From Geobacillus sp. 46C-IIa (GTDB lineage: Bacteria > Bacillota > Bacilli > Bacillales > Anoxybacillaceae), in contig NZ_CP061474.1 of the NCBI RefSeq assembly GCF_014679505.1, positions 372,001 to 436,000 of the forward strand: a stretch of DNA of 64,000 bases. Reading direction: 5' to 3'. This document shows, in pieces, positions 8,277-20,625 of the stretch (the first letter of the stretch is position 1; each line of letters opens with the position of its first letter). Both the position numbers and the translations under genes were made by a program. Under the pieces are notes generated by a model. That model was not told the origin of the DNA. It did not search any database and was given only the letters and a program-made list of their open reading frames with translations.

Positions 8277-9305
8277 ATGATTACACTCGCACAAGTGACG
8301 AAAATTTATCATGCGGCGAATGGATCGGTGACGGCTGTCGACAACGTGTCGCTCGACATTCGCGAAGGGGAAATCTTCGGCATTATCGGTTACAGCGGTG
8401 CGGGGAAAAGTTCGCTCATCCGGCTGTTAAACGGGCTCGAAAAGCCGACGAGCGGCCAGGTGATCGTCGCCGGCCGCGATATGGCGCGCATTAAAGGACG
8501 GGAGCTGCGCAAGGCGCGCCAAGAAATCGGGATGATTTTTCAGCACTTCAACTTGCTTTGGTCGCGGACGGTGCGGGAAAATATCGCCTTTCCGCTTGAG
8601 ATTGCCGGCGTTCCGAAAGACGAGCGGCAAAAGCGGGTCGATGAGCTCATCGAGCTTGTCGGGCTTACCGGGCGGGAAGATGCGTATCCGTCGCAGCTAA
8701 GCGGCGGGCAAAAACAGCGGGTCGGCATTGCCCGTGCGCTCGCCAACAACCCGAAAGTATTGCTTTGCGATGAGGCGACATCGGCATTGGATCCGCAAAC
8801 GACGGACGCGATTTTGGATTTGCTTGTCGATATTAACAAGCGGCTCGGGCTGACAATCGTGCTGATTACGCACGAAATGCACGTCATCCGTAAAATTTGC
8901 GACCGCGTGGCAGTGATGGAGAGCGGCAAAATCGTCGAGCAAGGCGAAGTGCTGCACGTCTTCCGCAACCCGCAGCAGCCGATTACGAAACGGTTCGTCA
9001 AGCAGTTGGTCGAACCAGAGGAAACGGAAGAAGCGGTTTCCCATTTGTTTGGCCAATACCCGAACGGGGCGATCGCGCAGTTGACGTTTGTCGGCGAGGC
9101 GGCCGGCCAGCCGCTCATCACGCAAGTCGTGCGGCAGTTTGCCGTGGACATGAACATTTTGCAAGGGAAAATTTCACAAACCCATCAAGGCGCCTACGGC
9201 GTGCTGTTTGTGCACATCGACGGCGCGGCGGATGAAATCGCCCGGGCGCTTGACTATATTCGCAGCCAGCAAGTGGCGGTGGAGGTGATTCACGATGCTC
9301 GCTAA
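8277..9305 (+). CDS. metN: MetN, methionine ABC importer ATPase
   Basis: ATP-binding subunit of the MetNPQ D/L-methionine importer, on the inner face of the membrane. Walker A is GYSGAGKSS (residues 38-46), the signature LSGGQ is at 141-145 and Walker B is VLLCDEATS (161-169). The last roughly 80 residues form the NIL domain, which in this family binds methionine and feeds back on transport. The length of 342 fits the family. The ATG follows GAGGAAGGAAGGTG. The gene overlaps metP by 11 bases and is controlled by the upstream S-box riboswitch. Confidence 0.96.
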   Translation: MITLAQVTKIYHAANGSVTAVDNVSLDIREGEIFGIIGYSGAGKSSLIRLLNGLEKPTSGQVIVAGRDMARIKGRELRKARQEIGMIFQHFNLLWSRTVRENIAFPLEIAGVPKDERQKRVDELIELVGLTGREDAYPSQLSGGQKQRVGIARALANNPKVLLCDEATSALDPQTTDAILDLLVDINKRLGLTIVLITHEMHVIRKICDRVAVMESGKIVEQGEVLHVFRNPQQPITKRFVKQLVEPEETEEAVSHLFGQYPNGAIAQLTFVGEAAGQPLITQVVRQFAVDMNILQGKISQTHQGAYGVLFVHIDGAADEIARALDYIRSQQVAVEVIHDAR

Positions 9306-9963
9306 CCTCCTGCCGAACGTGCAATGGGAGACGATGTGGGCGGCGACGGTCGAGACGTTGTACATGACCGGAATGGCGGTCGCGGCGACGTTCGTCTTCG
9401 GGGTCGTTCTCGGACTGCTTTTATTTTTAACGGCAAAGGGAAACCTATGGGAGAACCGTTTGGCCAATATGGTCATTGCCGCGTTTGTTAATATTTTCCG
9501 TTCTATTCCGTTCATTATTTTAATTATTTTGCTTATTCCATTTACCAAATGGCTCGTCGGGACGATGCTCGGAGCCAACGCGGCGCTGCCGGCGCTCATC
9601 ATTGGCGCGGCTCCGTTTTACGCCCGCATGGTCGAGATCGCCCTCCGCGAAATTGACAAAGGGGTCATTGAAGCGGCGAAGGCGATGGGCGCCTCGACGT
9701 GGACGATCATTTGGAAAGTGTTGCTGCCTGAATCGCTCCCGGCGCTTGTCTCCGGGATTACCGTCACCGCTGTGTCGCTTGTCGGCTACACGGCGATGGC
9801 TGGCGTTGTCGGCGCCGGCGGGCTTGGGAACTTGGCGTATTTGGAAGGGTTCCAGCGCAGCCATAACGATGTAACGTTTGTCGCGACCGTTTTGGTGCTC
9901 ATCATCGTCTTTGTCATTCAGTTGATCGGTGACTTTGTCACTTCTAAAATTGATAAACGATAA
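9295..9963 (+). CDS. metP: MetP (MetI-type), methionine ABC importer permease
   Basis: Membrane subunit of the methionine importer, 222 residues with about five hydrophobic spans. The segment EAAKAMGASTWTIIWKVLLPES is the EAA loop that contacts the ATPase. The start overlaps the 3' end of metN, and metQ follows 15 bases after the stop, so the three are co-translated as one operon. The name MetP is used in B. subtilis and MetI in E. coli for the same subunit. Confidence 0.96.
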   Translation: MLANLLPNVQWETMWAATVETLYMTGMAVAATFVFGVVLGLLLFLTAKGNLWENRLANMVIAAFVNIFRSIPFIILIILLIPFTKWLVGTMLGANAALPALIIGAAPFYARMVEIALREIDKGVIEAAKAMGASTWTIIWKVLLPESLPALVSGITVTAVSLVGYTAMAGVVGAGGLGNLAYLEGFQRSHNDVTFVATVLVLIIVFVIQLIGDFVTSKIDKR

Positions 9964-9978
9964 AGGAGGAAGAAACAA

Positions 9979-10830
9979 ATGAAAAAATGGCTTGGCGCTC
10001 TGTTGGCCGCCATCTTGGTGTTTGCGTTAGCAGCGTGCGGCGGCAACAACAATGATGAAAACGCCGCTGGCGAGGACAAAGGCGGCGGGTTGGTCAAACT
10101 GAAAGTTGGCGCGTCGAACGTGCCGCACGCGGAAATTTTGGAACAGGCAAAACCAATGTTGAAAGAAAAAGGCATCGATTTGGAAATTATCACGTTCCAA
10201 GACTACATTTTGCCAAACAAAGCGTTGGCAGACAAAGAAATTGACGCTAACTACTTCCAACATATCCCTTATTTAGAGTCGCAAATGAAAGAGCATGGCT
10301 ATGACTTCGTCAACGCTGGCGGCATCCATATCGAGCCGATCGGCTTGTACTCGAAAAAATATAAAAGTATCGAAGAGCTGCCGGATGGCGCAACGATCAT
10401 TATGAGCAACTCGGTCGCCGACCATGGCCGCATTTTGTCGATGCTTCAAGAAAAAGGGCTCATTAAGCTGAAAGAAGGCGTTGACAAAACGAAAGCGACG
10501 GTCAACGACATCGTGGAAAACCCGAAACACTTAACGTTTAAAGCCGACGTTGACGCTGGATTGCTGCCGCAAATTTATCAAAACGGCGAAGGCGATGCCG
10601 TGTTGATCAACGCCAACTACGCGCTTGACGCCGGCTTGGATCCGGCGAAGGACCCGATCGCCGTCGAGTCGCCGAAAGACAACCCGTATGTCAACATTGT
10701 GGCGGTGCGCAAAGGCGATGAAAACCGGAAAGAAATCAAAACGTTGGTTGAAGTGCTGCAGTCGAAAGAAATTCAAGATTTCATCAAGGAAAAATATAAA
10801 GGCGCCGTCATTCCGGCTGCTGGACAATAA
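9979..10830 (+). CDS. metQ: MetQ, methionine-binding lipoprotein
   Basis: Substrate-binding lipoprotein of the methionine importer, tethered to the outer face of the membrane. It has a lipoprotein signal peptide ending in the lipobox ALAAC with Cys20 as the lipidation site. The mature domain has the NlpA-family pattern, including VGASNVPHAEILEQAKP and NYFQHIPYLESQ. The start follows AAAGGAGGAAG. It is the last gene of the operon and is followed by a strong terminator. Confidence 0.95.
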   Translation: MKKWLGALLAAILVFALAACGGNNNDENAAGEDKGGGLVKLKVGASNVPHAEILEQAKPMLKEKGIDLEIITFQDYILPNKALADKEIDANYFQHIPYLESQMKEHGYDFVNAGGIHIEPIGLYSKKYKSIEELPDGATIIMSNSVADHGRILSMLQEKGLIKLKEGVDKTKATVNDIVENPKHLTFKADVDAGLLPQIYQNGEGDAVLINANYALDAGLDPAKDPIAVESPKDNPYVNIVAVRKGDENRKEIKTLVEVLQSKEIQDFIKEKYKGAVIPAAGQ

Positions 10831-10886
10831 GGCTGGCTGGAAAGGCGGAAAAAAGTACAGCAGCTTTGATACGCAAGCCATAAGCA

Positions 10887-10923
10887 AAGAGGGTGTCCCC
10901 AAAGAACCGGGACACCCTCTTTC
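10887..10923 (+). terminator. Terminator after metQ
   Basis: AGAGGGTGTCCC and GGGACACCCTCT form a twelve-base-pair stem with a short loop followed by TTCTTC. A similar GGGTGTC stem is used after livF. Confidence 0.88.
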
Positions 10924-11007
10924 TTCGATATATATACGCACTGACTGCTTCTGCCGCACTATATGTTATGCCTATCTTGAAGGCAGACGACCTTTTGGGT
11001 CAGCCCC

Positions 11008-11193
11008 TTATTTTTTCAGCAGCCGCTCCAAGACGGCGGCAAGAAGCACGATGATGAGGCAGTTTTGGATCGCGATGACCGCTGCGGCGCTTAGCAGTCC
11101 GTCTCCTGATTCATTCAAGGCGTTGGCGATGGCGATCCATAGCAGAACGGAGCCGATGACGGTCACAAGAAACAATGTCACCCATTTCCCCAA
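11008..11193 (-). CDS. Small two-span membrane protein, unknown
   Basis: A 61-residue hydrophobic protein on the minus strand, with spans at about residues 5-24 and 38-57 and a C-terminal ERLLKK charged tail. The start is TTG; AAGGGGAG sits six bases before it, which supports real translation. I do not recognise the family. It lies between metQ and the aldolase gene, transcribed towards metQ, in the block that interrupts the B. subtilis gene order. Confidence 0.55.
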   Translation of the reverse strand: MGKWVTLFLVTVIGSVLLWIAIANALNESGDGLLSAAAVIAIQNCLIIVLLAAVLERLLKK

Positions 11194-11286
11194 CGAGTTC
11201 TCCCCTTTTCTTCCTTCTTTTTTATGTATACGATACCGTTTATCAGTGAAGTTGTCGACGATTTTCTTCCCGATTCCACGGGTACG

Positions 11287-12378
11287 CTACGACATCGGCA
11301 CTTGCGGGATGATTTTCCCTTCAATGCGTTCAAAAATGTCTTCCAGGTTGGGCCCGGTGATCGTCAACCCATGGTTTTTCAAGCCGATGACCGCCCGCGA
11401 AGGCTGTTCTGACTCCCGCACAAGTCTAGCGACGGTTTGGGCGAGCTCGATCGTTCCGCACGGGTAGTTGATTTCCGTCGCTTTCACCCCGTCCATCCAA
11501 GCGTGAATGTGGACGATGGCTCCGACTTCCGGGTGTTCGCGGTAAATCATCCAATGTTCGATCGCATCGACCGATGCCCGTTTTGGCGTGATATTGGGCG
11601 GGACGCTCACTCTCATGGCGTTTTTCTTATCGTCATATCCGCGGATTAAGAGAAAGTCTTGTCCCACTTTCTTCATATCCGCCTTATTAATCCCGCTTGC
11701 GCTCATCCAAAAGCTCTCGCCGTCCCGCCGGGCGCTCAAGTTGCCGTAGCTGAGGCCGCCGATCCCGTAAAGCTTTTTCAGGTGGCGCAAATCGCGAGGG
11801 GTGAGGTACTCCTCGAGCGGGAACGGGGCAGGAAGCAAATTCATGCGGTCGAGTTTTTTGCCGGCCGCGCTTAATGAGTTTGTCACGTCATCGCCGTTCC
11901 ACAGTTCTTCAGGAAGATCGTCGTAAAAATCGTTGTCGATGACGAGCCGCGAGGCGGCGAGCGGTTCCAACCGCTCGTATATGCGCCGGAAAAGCGCATC
12001 TTCTTCCCCTTTTTGATAAGTCAGTTTGTAAAACCCTTGTTCAGGGGTGAGAAAATAAATGTCCGTCGTCCCGTCGCTGGTGTGTAAAATATAAAGTAAA
12101 TGGTTGGCCAACGAGCGAATCAAATACGGGTAAGCGGACCGATGAACGTCGTCCGGCGTTTCCTTCGCCTCCATCACGGAGACGACGAACGTTGCCTGCG
12201 CCTTTCTCCGGTAAGGACGAGGCCGTTCGGGGTCGATGAAATGAAACACGACTTTAACGAAGTCTTCAGGGATGCAAGCGTACGTATAGCCGTTGGCGAT
12301 AAATGTTTCCTTCATTCCGTCCGCAAGCCAATGAAGGAAAGGAGTTTGCTTCTCTCCGCTGATCGTAAATGTCTTCAT
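11287..12378 (-). CDS. Class II aldolase/adducin-type protein with unrecognised N-terminal half
   Basis: A 363-residue protein. The C-terminal half (about residues 180-363) is a class II aldolase/adducin domain: GNLS at 212-215, the metal-binding pair His290 and His292 in HIHAW, and His336 in GLKNHG. These enzymes act on phosphorylated or free sugars, often as zinc-dependent aldolases or epimerases. The first 150 or so residues match nothing I recognise; they contain VVFHFIDPERPRPYRRKAQ and many aromatic residues, with no signal peptide. Family members are commonly about 200 residues, so this is close to double size. It starts 24 bases after the stop of the dehydrogenase gene upstream, so the pair is an operon. 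The substrate is unknown. Confidence 0.85.
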   Translation of the reverse strand: MKTFTISGEKQTPFLHWLADGMKETFIANGYTYACIPEDFVKVVFHFIDPERPRPYRRKAQATFVVSVMEAKETPDDVHRSAYPYLIRSLANHLLYILHTSDGTTDIYFLTPEQGFYKLTYQKGEEDALFRRIYERLEPLAASRLVIDNDFYDDLPEELWNGDDVTNSLSAAGKKLDRMNLLPAPFPLEEYLTPRDLRHLKKLYGIGGLSYGNLSARRDGESFWMSASGINKADMKKVGQDFLLIRGYDDKKNAMRVSVPPNITPKRASVDAIEHWMIYREHPEVGAIVHIHAWMDGVKATEINYPCGTIELAQTVARLVRESEQPSRAVIGLKNHGLTITGPNLEDIFERIEGKIIPQVPMS

Positions 12379-12402
12379 GTTTCCTCCTCCGATGATAGCA
12401 TA

Positions 12403-13647
12403 TTATGGTTCGAACACTGCCTTGATGACCGGCCCTTTCCCTTTGTAAATCACCGTCCGCAGCGCCTCTTGATAGTTTTCCAATGGAAAGCGATGGGTGA
12501 TTAACGGAGACAGATCGACTTTTCCTTTTTGCATGAGGTCGATGGCGATTTGCAACGTTCTCCTTTTTCTTCCTTCGTATTCGTCGACCCCATAAGCAAA
12601 ACTCCCTTTGACATTCAGTTCGTTCAGCCAGACGGTCGTGCAGTCGATGCTGCGGAGAATCCCCGCTAATCCGAGCAGGACGATCCGGCCGCCATTCCTA
12701 GCAAACCGGAGGGCGTCGTTGATGCTTTGCTTTGTGCCCACACATTCAAAGACGAGATCTGCCCCGCCTTGGACGACCGGATCGCCAAAAAGCGGTTGGA
12801 GCGCACGAGCGCCGAGCGTTTCGGCGGTCTCGTAAATATACTGCGCTTTGTTGGTAAGCCGGATGACATCATCCGCCTTGTAGCGGGAGGCGAGTTCACA
12901 CTGGAAAGGGTGTTTGGCCAAAACGACGACCCGGCATGGGAGTTCGAGCGCCCGGATGGCGGCAACAACACAAATTCCGATCGTGCCGGCGCCGATCACG
13001 AGCACCGTATCGCCGTTTTGCGGCGGATTTCGTAAAACGGCGTGAAGCGCGCAACTGAATGGCTCCACGAGCACGCCGTTCAAATCGCTGACATTGTCAG
13101 GGAGCGTCAGCACTTGGCTTTTATGGGCAACCAAATACTCACTCCAGCTTCCGCCGGTGTCTCGGCAGGCGCCGATTAACAATCCCGGCGCTATTCCCCC
13201 GCCGCTCATCGAGTGACAAAGGTGGTAATCGCCCCGCTGGCAATGGGGACATAGATCGTCGATCCCTCTTGCCGCACAGGAAAGAAGGGGATCGACGACG
13301 ACGCGGTCCCCGGGACGGACGTTGTCCACTGTAACACCGGCTTCATCGACCGTTCCGACAAGTTCATGGCCGATCGTAAACGGGAAGGAGACGAACGGGG
13401 ACGTCGCCGGGCTGTCTTTTAAAAGAATTAAGTTTACATCACTTCCGCAAATGCCCCCGTATTTCACTTTGATCCGCACCCAGTCGCTGTTCGGGAGGCG
13501 GGGAATATCCATGCGGCGCCAGCGCACGCACGACAGCCAGCGATGCCAGTAAAACGATTTGGCCGCTTTGCCTGCCAGTTTGCCGAAAAGATAGCGGGGT
13601 GCGCTGTAGTCAAACTGAACGCTATTCATTTTTCCAGCTTTGCCCAT
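12403..13647 (-). CDS. Zinc-dependent medium-chain alcohol/polyol dehydrogenase
   Basis: A 414-residue medium-chain dehydrogenase. Catalytic zinc ligands are Cys67 in GGICGSD and His94-Glu95 in GHELVG. The structural-zinc lobe has cysteines at 124, 133, 136 and 144; the first gap is eight residues instead of the usual two. The NAD(P) site is VLVIGAGTIG. The N-terminus is about 40 residues longer than usual and includes a Trp/Arg-rich stretch. The ATG at 13647 has AAGGTGAT at good distance; a longer in-frame extension to 13773 has no such site. It heads an operon with the class II aldolase-like gene. The substrate is not evident; a polyol or sugar-derived alcohol fits the neighbour. Confidence 0.88.
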   Translation of the reverse strand: MGKAGKMNSVQFDYSAPRYLFGKLAGKAAKSFYWHRWLSCVRWRRMDIPRLPNSDWVRIKVKYGGICGSDVNLILLKDSPATSPFVSFPFTIGHELVGTVDEAGVTVDNVRPGDRVVVDPLLSCAARGIDDLCPHCQRGDYHLCHSMSGGGIAPGLLIGACRDTGGSWSEYLVAHKSQVLTLPDNVSDLNGVLVEPFSCALHAVLRNPPQNGDTVLVIGAGTIGICVVAAIRALELPCRVVVLAKHPFQCELASRYKADDVIRLTNKAQYIYETAETLGARALQPLFGDPVVQGGADLVFECVGTKQSINDALRFARNGGRIVLLGLAGILRSIDCTTVWLNELNVKGSFAYGVDEYEGRKRRTLQIAIDLMQKGKVDLSPLITHRFPLENYQEALRTVIYKGKGPVIKAVFEP

Positions 13648-13821
13648 CGTATCACCTTGTACAGGAGTGTTTCTCAATAAGTGTAGTTTATTCATTTGGC
13701 TGGAAAATATACATATCGACTGGCACTTAATGGGACATGTCGGTAATTTCCCCCTGCTGTTTAATTCGGACATTGTTCACGGATACTAACAGCGATGGAA
13801 CTACGGAAGGAGTGTCAGCAG

Positions 13822-14181
13822 GTGAACGGACAACACACATCAGTCGAAGCCGCCCTTCGCCACTACAAGGAAGGAATCGGGACGTTTACGCAAAAGCTGC
13901 CCGCGATTGCGGAACGGTTTAACGCGTTTACCGATGCGTGCTTTGCGGAAGGCGCGCTGTCGAAAAAGGAAAAGCAGTTGATCGCCCTTGGCATCAGCCT
14001 AGCGACCCAAGATGAATATTGCACGATTTACCATACGAAAGGATGTCTCGATGAAGGGGCATCGGAACAAGAAATTTTGGAAGCGTGCGCGGTGGCGGCG
14101 GCGTTTGGCGGCGGGGCAGCCATGAGCCAGACGGTGACGCTCGTGCAAGAATGCCTCCGTGAACTGCGGACCACTCATTAG
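13822..14181 (+). CDS. yurZ: YurZ, carboxymuconolactone decarboxylase-family protein
   Basis: A 119-residue protein of the carboxymuconolactone decarboxylase/AhpD fold. The core [22 protein letters not shown] carries a Cys and a His four residues later, with a second cysteine in KGCLDEG; AhpD-like proteins use such residues for peroxide or disulfide chemistry. The GTG start is chosen because GGAAGGAG lies nine bases upstream, whereas the earlier ATG at 13795 has no such site. Position next to sufC matches B. subtilis yurZ. The reaction is unknown; an antioxidant role would suit its Fe-S neighbours. Confidence 0.82.
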   Translation: MNGQHTSVEAALRHYKEGIGTFTQKLPAIAERFNAFTDACFAEGALSKKEKQLIALGISLATQDEYCTIYHTKGCLDEGASEQEILEACAVAAAFGGGAAMSQTVTLVQECLRELRTTH

Positions 14182-14208
14182 ACTCCGGCAACGGGGTCTT
14201 TTTTTTTG
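14181..14208 (+). terminator. Terminator after yurZ
   Basis: GACTCCG and CGGGGTC pair (one G-U) around GCAA and run into nine T residues; it begins at the last base of the stop codon. Confidence 0.85.
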
Positions 14209-14317
14209 TAAAAGCTCGTACAAACAGGCCGTTTTCGTGTAAAATATAAAAAGCGCTGTCCATTTCCCGCCTTTTTAGGTTTATTGCATGTACATAGTGG
14301 AAAAGGCAGCGGAATAG

Positions 14318-14369
14318 TTGCTAATACTTTTCATTTGTTATAAGATTGTAATGAGAATAAAATGAGAAT
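14318..14369 (+). promoter_or_regulatory. Candidate suf promoter with paired ATGAGAAT repeats
   Basis: TTGCTA (14318-14323) and TAAGAT (14341-14346) are 17 bases apart. Directly after the -10 box, ATGAGAAT occurs twice, at 14351-14358 and 14362-14369, exactly one helical turn (11 bases) apart. The repeats are placed where an operator for the sufC operon could lie. Confidence 0.45.
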
Positions 14370-14432
14370 GGACGATCGCTAGGGCAAAAGCGAGCTGACA
14401 TTATTTTTATGCAAAAACTGGAGGTATGCTTT

Positions 14433-15212
14433 ATGGCCGTATTAACGATTCAAAATCTCCACGTATTGGTGGAAGGAAAAGAAATTTTAAAAGGGGTTGA
14501 CTTGGAAGTTAAAGGCGGGGAAATTCACGCCATTATGGGTCCGAACGGAACGGGGAAATCGACGCTGTCATCGGCCATTATGGGCCATCCGAAATATGAG
14601 GTGACGGAAGGGACGATTACGCTCGACGGCCAGAACGTTCTCGAGATGGAGGTCGATGAGCGGGCGCGCGCCGGTTTGTTTTTGGCGATGCAATACCCGA
14701 GCGAAATCAGCGGGGTGACGAACGCCGACTTTTTGCGGGCCGCGATCAACGCCCGGCTTGGTGAAGGCAATGAAATTTCGCTTATGAAATTTATCCGCAA
14801 GCTTGATGAAAAGATGTCGTTTTTGGAGATGAACCCGGATATGGCGCACCGTTATTTGAACGAAGGGTTCTCGGGCGGGGAGAAAAAGCGGAACGAAATT
14901 TTGCAGCTGATGATGCTTGAGCCGAAAATCGCCATTTTGGACGAAATCGACTCCGGATTGGATATTGACGCGTTAAAGATCGTCGCCAAAGGCATTAACG
15001 AAATGCGCAGCAGCGAATTCGGCTGTTTGATCATCACCCACTACCAACGGTTGTTGAACTACATCACTCCGGACTATGTGCACGTCATGATGCAAGGGCG
15101 CATCGTGAAATCGGGCGGTCCGGAACTGGCGCAGCGGCTTGAGGCGGAAGGGTACGACTGGATTAAAAAAGAGCTCGGCATCGAAGACGAAACGGTCGGA
15201 CAAGAAGCGTAA
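14433..15212 (+). CDS. sufC: SufC, Fe-S assembly ATPase
   Basis: ABC-type ATPase of the SufBCD scaffold that builds Fe-S clusters in the cytosol. The 259-residue protein has Walker A GPNGTGKSTL, the signature FSGGEKKRNEI and Walker B IAILDEIDSGLD, all typical of SufC rather than of a transporter. The ATG at 14433 is preferred over the upstream in-frame ATG at 14409 because CTGGAGGT precedes it and MAVLTIQNLHV is the usual N-terminus. It is the first gene of sufC-sufD-sufS-sufU-sufB. Confidence 0.96.
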   Translation: MAVLTIQNLHVLVEGKEILKGVDLEVKGGEIHAIMGPNGTGKSTLSSAIMGHPKYEVTEGTITLDGQNVLEMEVDERARAGLFLAMQYPSEISGVTNADFLRAAINARLGEGNEISLMKFIRKLDEKMSFLEMNPDMAHRYLNEGFSGGEKKRNEILQLMMLEPKIAILDEIDSGLDIDALKIVAKGINEMRSSEFGCLIITHYQRLLNYITPDYVHVMMQGRIVKSGGPELAQRLEAEGYDWIKKELGIEDETVGQEA

Positions 15213-15229
15213 GCGTTAGGAGGAGGACT

Positions 15230-18184
<2,955 letters not shown>

Positions 18185-18206
18185 AGATGAAGGAAGGTGA
18201 ACGACG

Positions 18207-19604
18207 ATGGCGAAAAAAGCACCGGAAATCGGCGAATATAAGTATGGTTTCGTCGATAAGGACGTCTCCGTCTTCCGCGCCCAGCGCGGGCTGACGCGGG
18301 AAGTCGTCGAAGAAATTTCGCGCATGAAAAACGAGCCGCAATGGATGCTCGAGTTCCGCTTAAAAGCGCTTGATATTTTCTATAGCAAGCCGATGCCGCA
18401 ATGGGGCGGCGACTTGTCGAGCTTGGATTTTGATGAAATTACGTACTACGTCAAACCGACCGAGCGATCGGGCCGTTCGTGGGACGAAGTGCCGGAAGAA
18501 ATTAAAGCGACGTTTGATAAACTCGGCATTCCAGAGGCGGAGCAAAAATATTTAGCCGGCGTTTCGGCGCAATACGAGTCAGAAGTTGTCTACCATAACA
18601 TGAAAGAAGATTTGGAAAAACTCGGCGTCATCTTTAAAGACACCGATTCAGCGTTGAAAGAAAACGAAGACTTGTTCCGCGAACATTTTGCCAAAGTGGT
18701 GCCGCCGACGGACAACAAGTTCGCGGCATTGAACTCGGCCGTCTGGTCGGGCGGTTCGTTCATTTACGTTCCGAAAGGCGTCAAAGTCGAAACGCCGCTG
18801 CAGGCGTATTTCCGCATCAACTCGGAAAACATGGGGCAGTTTGAACGGACGCTCATCATCGTCGATGAAGGGGCGCACGTCCATTACGTCGAGGGCTGTA
18901 CGGCGCCGATTTACACGACGAACTCGCTCCATAGCGCGGTCGTTGAAATCATCGTCAAAAAAGGCGCGTACTGCCGCTACACGACGATTCAAAACTGGGC
19001 GAACAACGTCTTCAACTTAGTGACGAAACGCGCCGTTTGCGAAGAAAATGCGACGATGGAATGGATCGACGGCAACATCGGCTCGAAGCTGACGATGAAG
19101 TATCCGGCTGTCATCTTAAAAGGTGAAGGCGCGCGCGGCTTGACGCTGTCGATCGCCATCGCCGGCAAAGGCCAGCACCAAGACGCTGGGGCGAAAATGA
19201 TCCACTTGGCGCCGAACACATCGTCTACGATCGTCTCGAAGTCGATTTCCAAACAAGGCGGGAAAGTGACGTACCGCGGCATCGTTCATTTCGGCCGCAA
19301 AGCGTCCGGTTCGCGCTCAAACATCGAATGCGACACGCTCATTCTCGACAACCAATCGACATCGGATACGATTCCGTACAATGAAATTTTAAATGACAAC
19401 ATCTCGCTTGAACACGAAGCGAAAGTGTCGAAAGTGTCGGAAGAGCAGCTGTTCTACTTGATGAGCCGCGGCATTTCCGAACAGGAAGCGACGGAAATGA
19501 TCGTCATGGGCTTCATCGAGCCGTTCACTCGCGAACTGCCGATGGAATACGCCGTCGAGATGAACCGCTTGATTAAGTTTGAGATGGAAGGAAGCATTGG
19601 GTGA
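18207..19604 (+). CDS. sufB: SufB, Fe-S scaffold subunit
   Basis: Core scaffold on which new Fe-S clusters are built in the SufBCD complex. The 465-residue protein carries the family segments [20 protein letters not shown] and [19 protein letters not shown]. The start follows AAGGAAGGTG. It closes the suf operon, with a strong terminator immediately downstream. Confidence 0.96.
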   Translation: MAKKAPEIGEYKYGFVDKDVSVFRAQRGLTREVVEEISRMKNEPQWMLEFRLKALDIFYSKPMPQWGGDLSSLDFDEITYYVKPTERSGRSWDEVPEEIKATFDKLGIPEAEQKYLAGVSAQYESEVVYHNMKEDLEKLGVIFKDTDSALKENEDLFREHFAKVVPPTDNKFAALNSAVWSGGSFIYVPKGVKVETPLQAYFRINSENMGQFERTLIIVDEGAHVHYVEGCTAPIYTTNSLHSAVVEIIVKKGAYCRYTTIQNWANNVFNLVTKRAVCEENATMEWIDGNIGSKLTMKYPAVILKGEGARGLTLSIAIAGKGQHQDAGAKMIHLAPNTSSTIVSKSISKQGGKVTYRGIVHFGRKASGSRSNIECDTLILDNQSTSDTIPYNEILNDNISLEHEAKVSKVSEEQLFYLMSRGISEQEATEMIVMGFIEPFTRELPMEYAVEMNRLIKFEMEGSIG

Positions 19605-19618
19605 TCGTCTAGGTCATG

Positions 19619-19654
19619 GAGAGCAGCGCCGCCGTTGGCGCTGCTCTCGCTTTT
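19619..19654 (+). terminator. Terminator after sufB
   Basis: GAGAGCAGCGCC and GGCGCTGCTCTC make a perfect twelve-base-pair stem around a six-base loop, followed by GCTTTT. Confidence 0.9.
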
Positions 19655-19761
19655 CTGCCGCTGCTCCCATCCGGACGGGACAGCGGTCATTTTTATATCC
19701 AACCGTTCCACGCTTATGGTATAGTTAAAATAGTCGGAAATTGAACAAACTGGTGATGGCT

Positions 19762-20610
19762 ATGATTTATATCGGACTGACCGGCTGGGGCGACCATGAC
19801 AGCTTGTATCCGCCGGGCCTCGCCGCGAAAGACAAATTGCCGGAATACGCGGCCCATTTTCCAACGGTCGAGGTCGATTCGTATTTTTACGCCATTCAAC
19901 CGCGGGCGAACGTGGAAAAATGGATTCGCGAAACGCCGCCGTCGTTTCAGTTTATCGTGAAGGCCTACCAAGGGATGACCGGGCATGAGCGCGGCCCGAT
20001 TCCATATGAGAACAAGGAAGAGATGTTTGCGGCGTTTTTGGAATCGATTGCGCCGTTTCAAGAGGCAGGCAAGCTGGCGATGGTGCTGTTTCAGTTTCCG
20101 CCGTGGTTTGACTGCCGGCGCGAGCATGTCGCCTACTTGCGCTCGGTCAAGGCGCGGATGGGAGCGGTGCCTGTCGCCTTGGAGTTTCGTCATCAGTCGT
20201 GGTTTTCGCCCCGGTTTTACGATAAAACGCTCCGTTTTATGGAAGAGGAAGGGTGGATTCACAGCATCTGCGATGAGCCGCAAGCGGGGGAAGGGTCGGT
20301 GCCGACCGTTTTGCATCCGACTGATCGGGAAAAGACGCTCATCCGCCTGCACGGGCGCAACGTGCACGGCTGGAACAGGGCGACGGCCGGAGAGAACTGG
20401 CGGGCGGTCCGCTATTTGTACCGCTACAATGAGCGCGAGCTAAGCGAATGGGTAAATCATATCAAGGCATTAATGGGAAAGACGGCACATATTTATGTGT
20501 TGTTTAACAACAATTCCGGCGGGGATGCCGCCGACAACGCCAAGCAGTTGATCGATTTGCTTGGCATTGAGTACAAAGGGCTTGCGCCGCGCCAGCTCGG
20601 TTTGTTTTGA
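19762..20610 (+). CDS. yunF: YunF, DUF72-family protein
   Basis: A 282-residue DUF72 (YecE-like) protein with a predicted TIM-barrel fold. The N-terminus IYIGLTGWGDHDSLYP is the characteristic start of the family, and LIRLHGRN and YVLFNNNSGGDAADNA are further conserved pieces. No reaction is established. The ATG at 19762 follows CTGGTGAT; two alternative in-frame starts lie up to 21 bases upstream. It begins the yunF-E-D-C-B run of same-strand genes. Confidence 0.85.
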   Translation: MIYIGLTGWGDHDSLYPPGLAAKDKLPEYAAHFPTVEVDSYFYAIQPRANVEKWIRETPPSFQFIVKAYQGMTGHERGPIPYENKEEMFAAFLESIAPFQEAGKLAMVLFQFPPWFDCRREHVAYLRSVKARMGAVPVALEFRHQSWFSPRFYDKTLRFMEEEGWIHSICDEPQAGEGSVPTVLHPTDREKTLIRLHGRNVHGWNRATAGENWRAVRYLYRYNERELSEWVNHIKALMGKTAHIYVLFNNNSGGDAADNAKQLIDLLGIEYKGLAPRQLGLF

Positions 20611-20625
20611 AGAGGGGGAGGCAAG

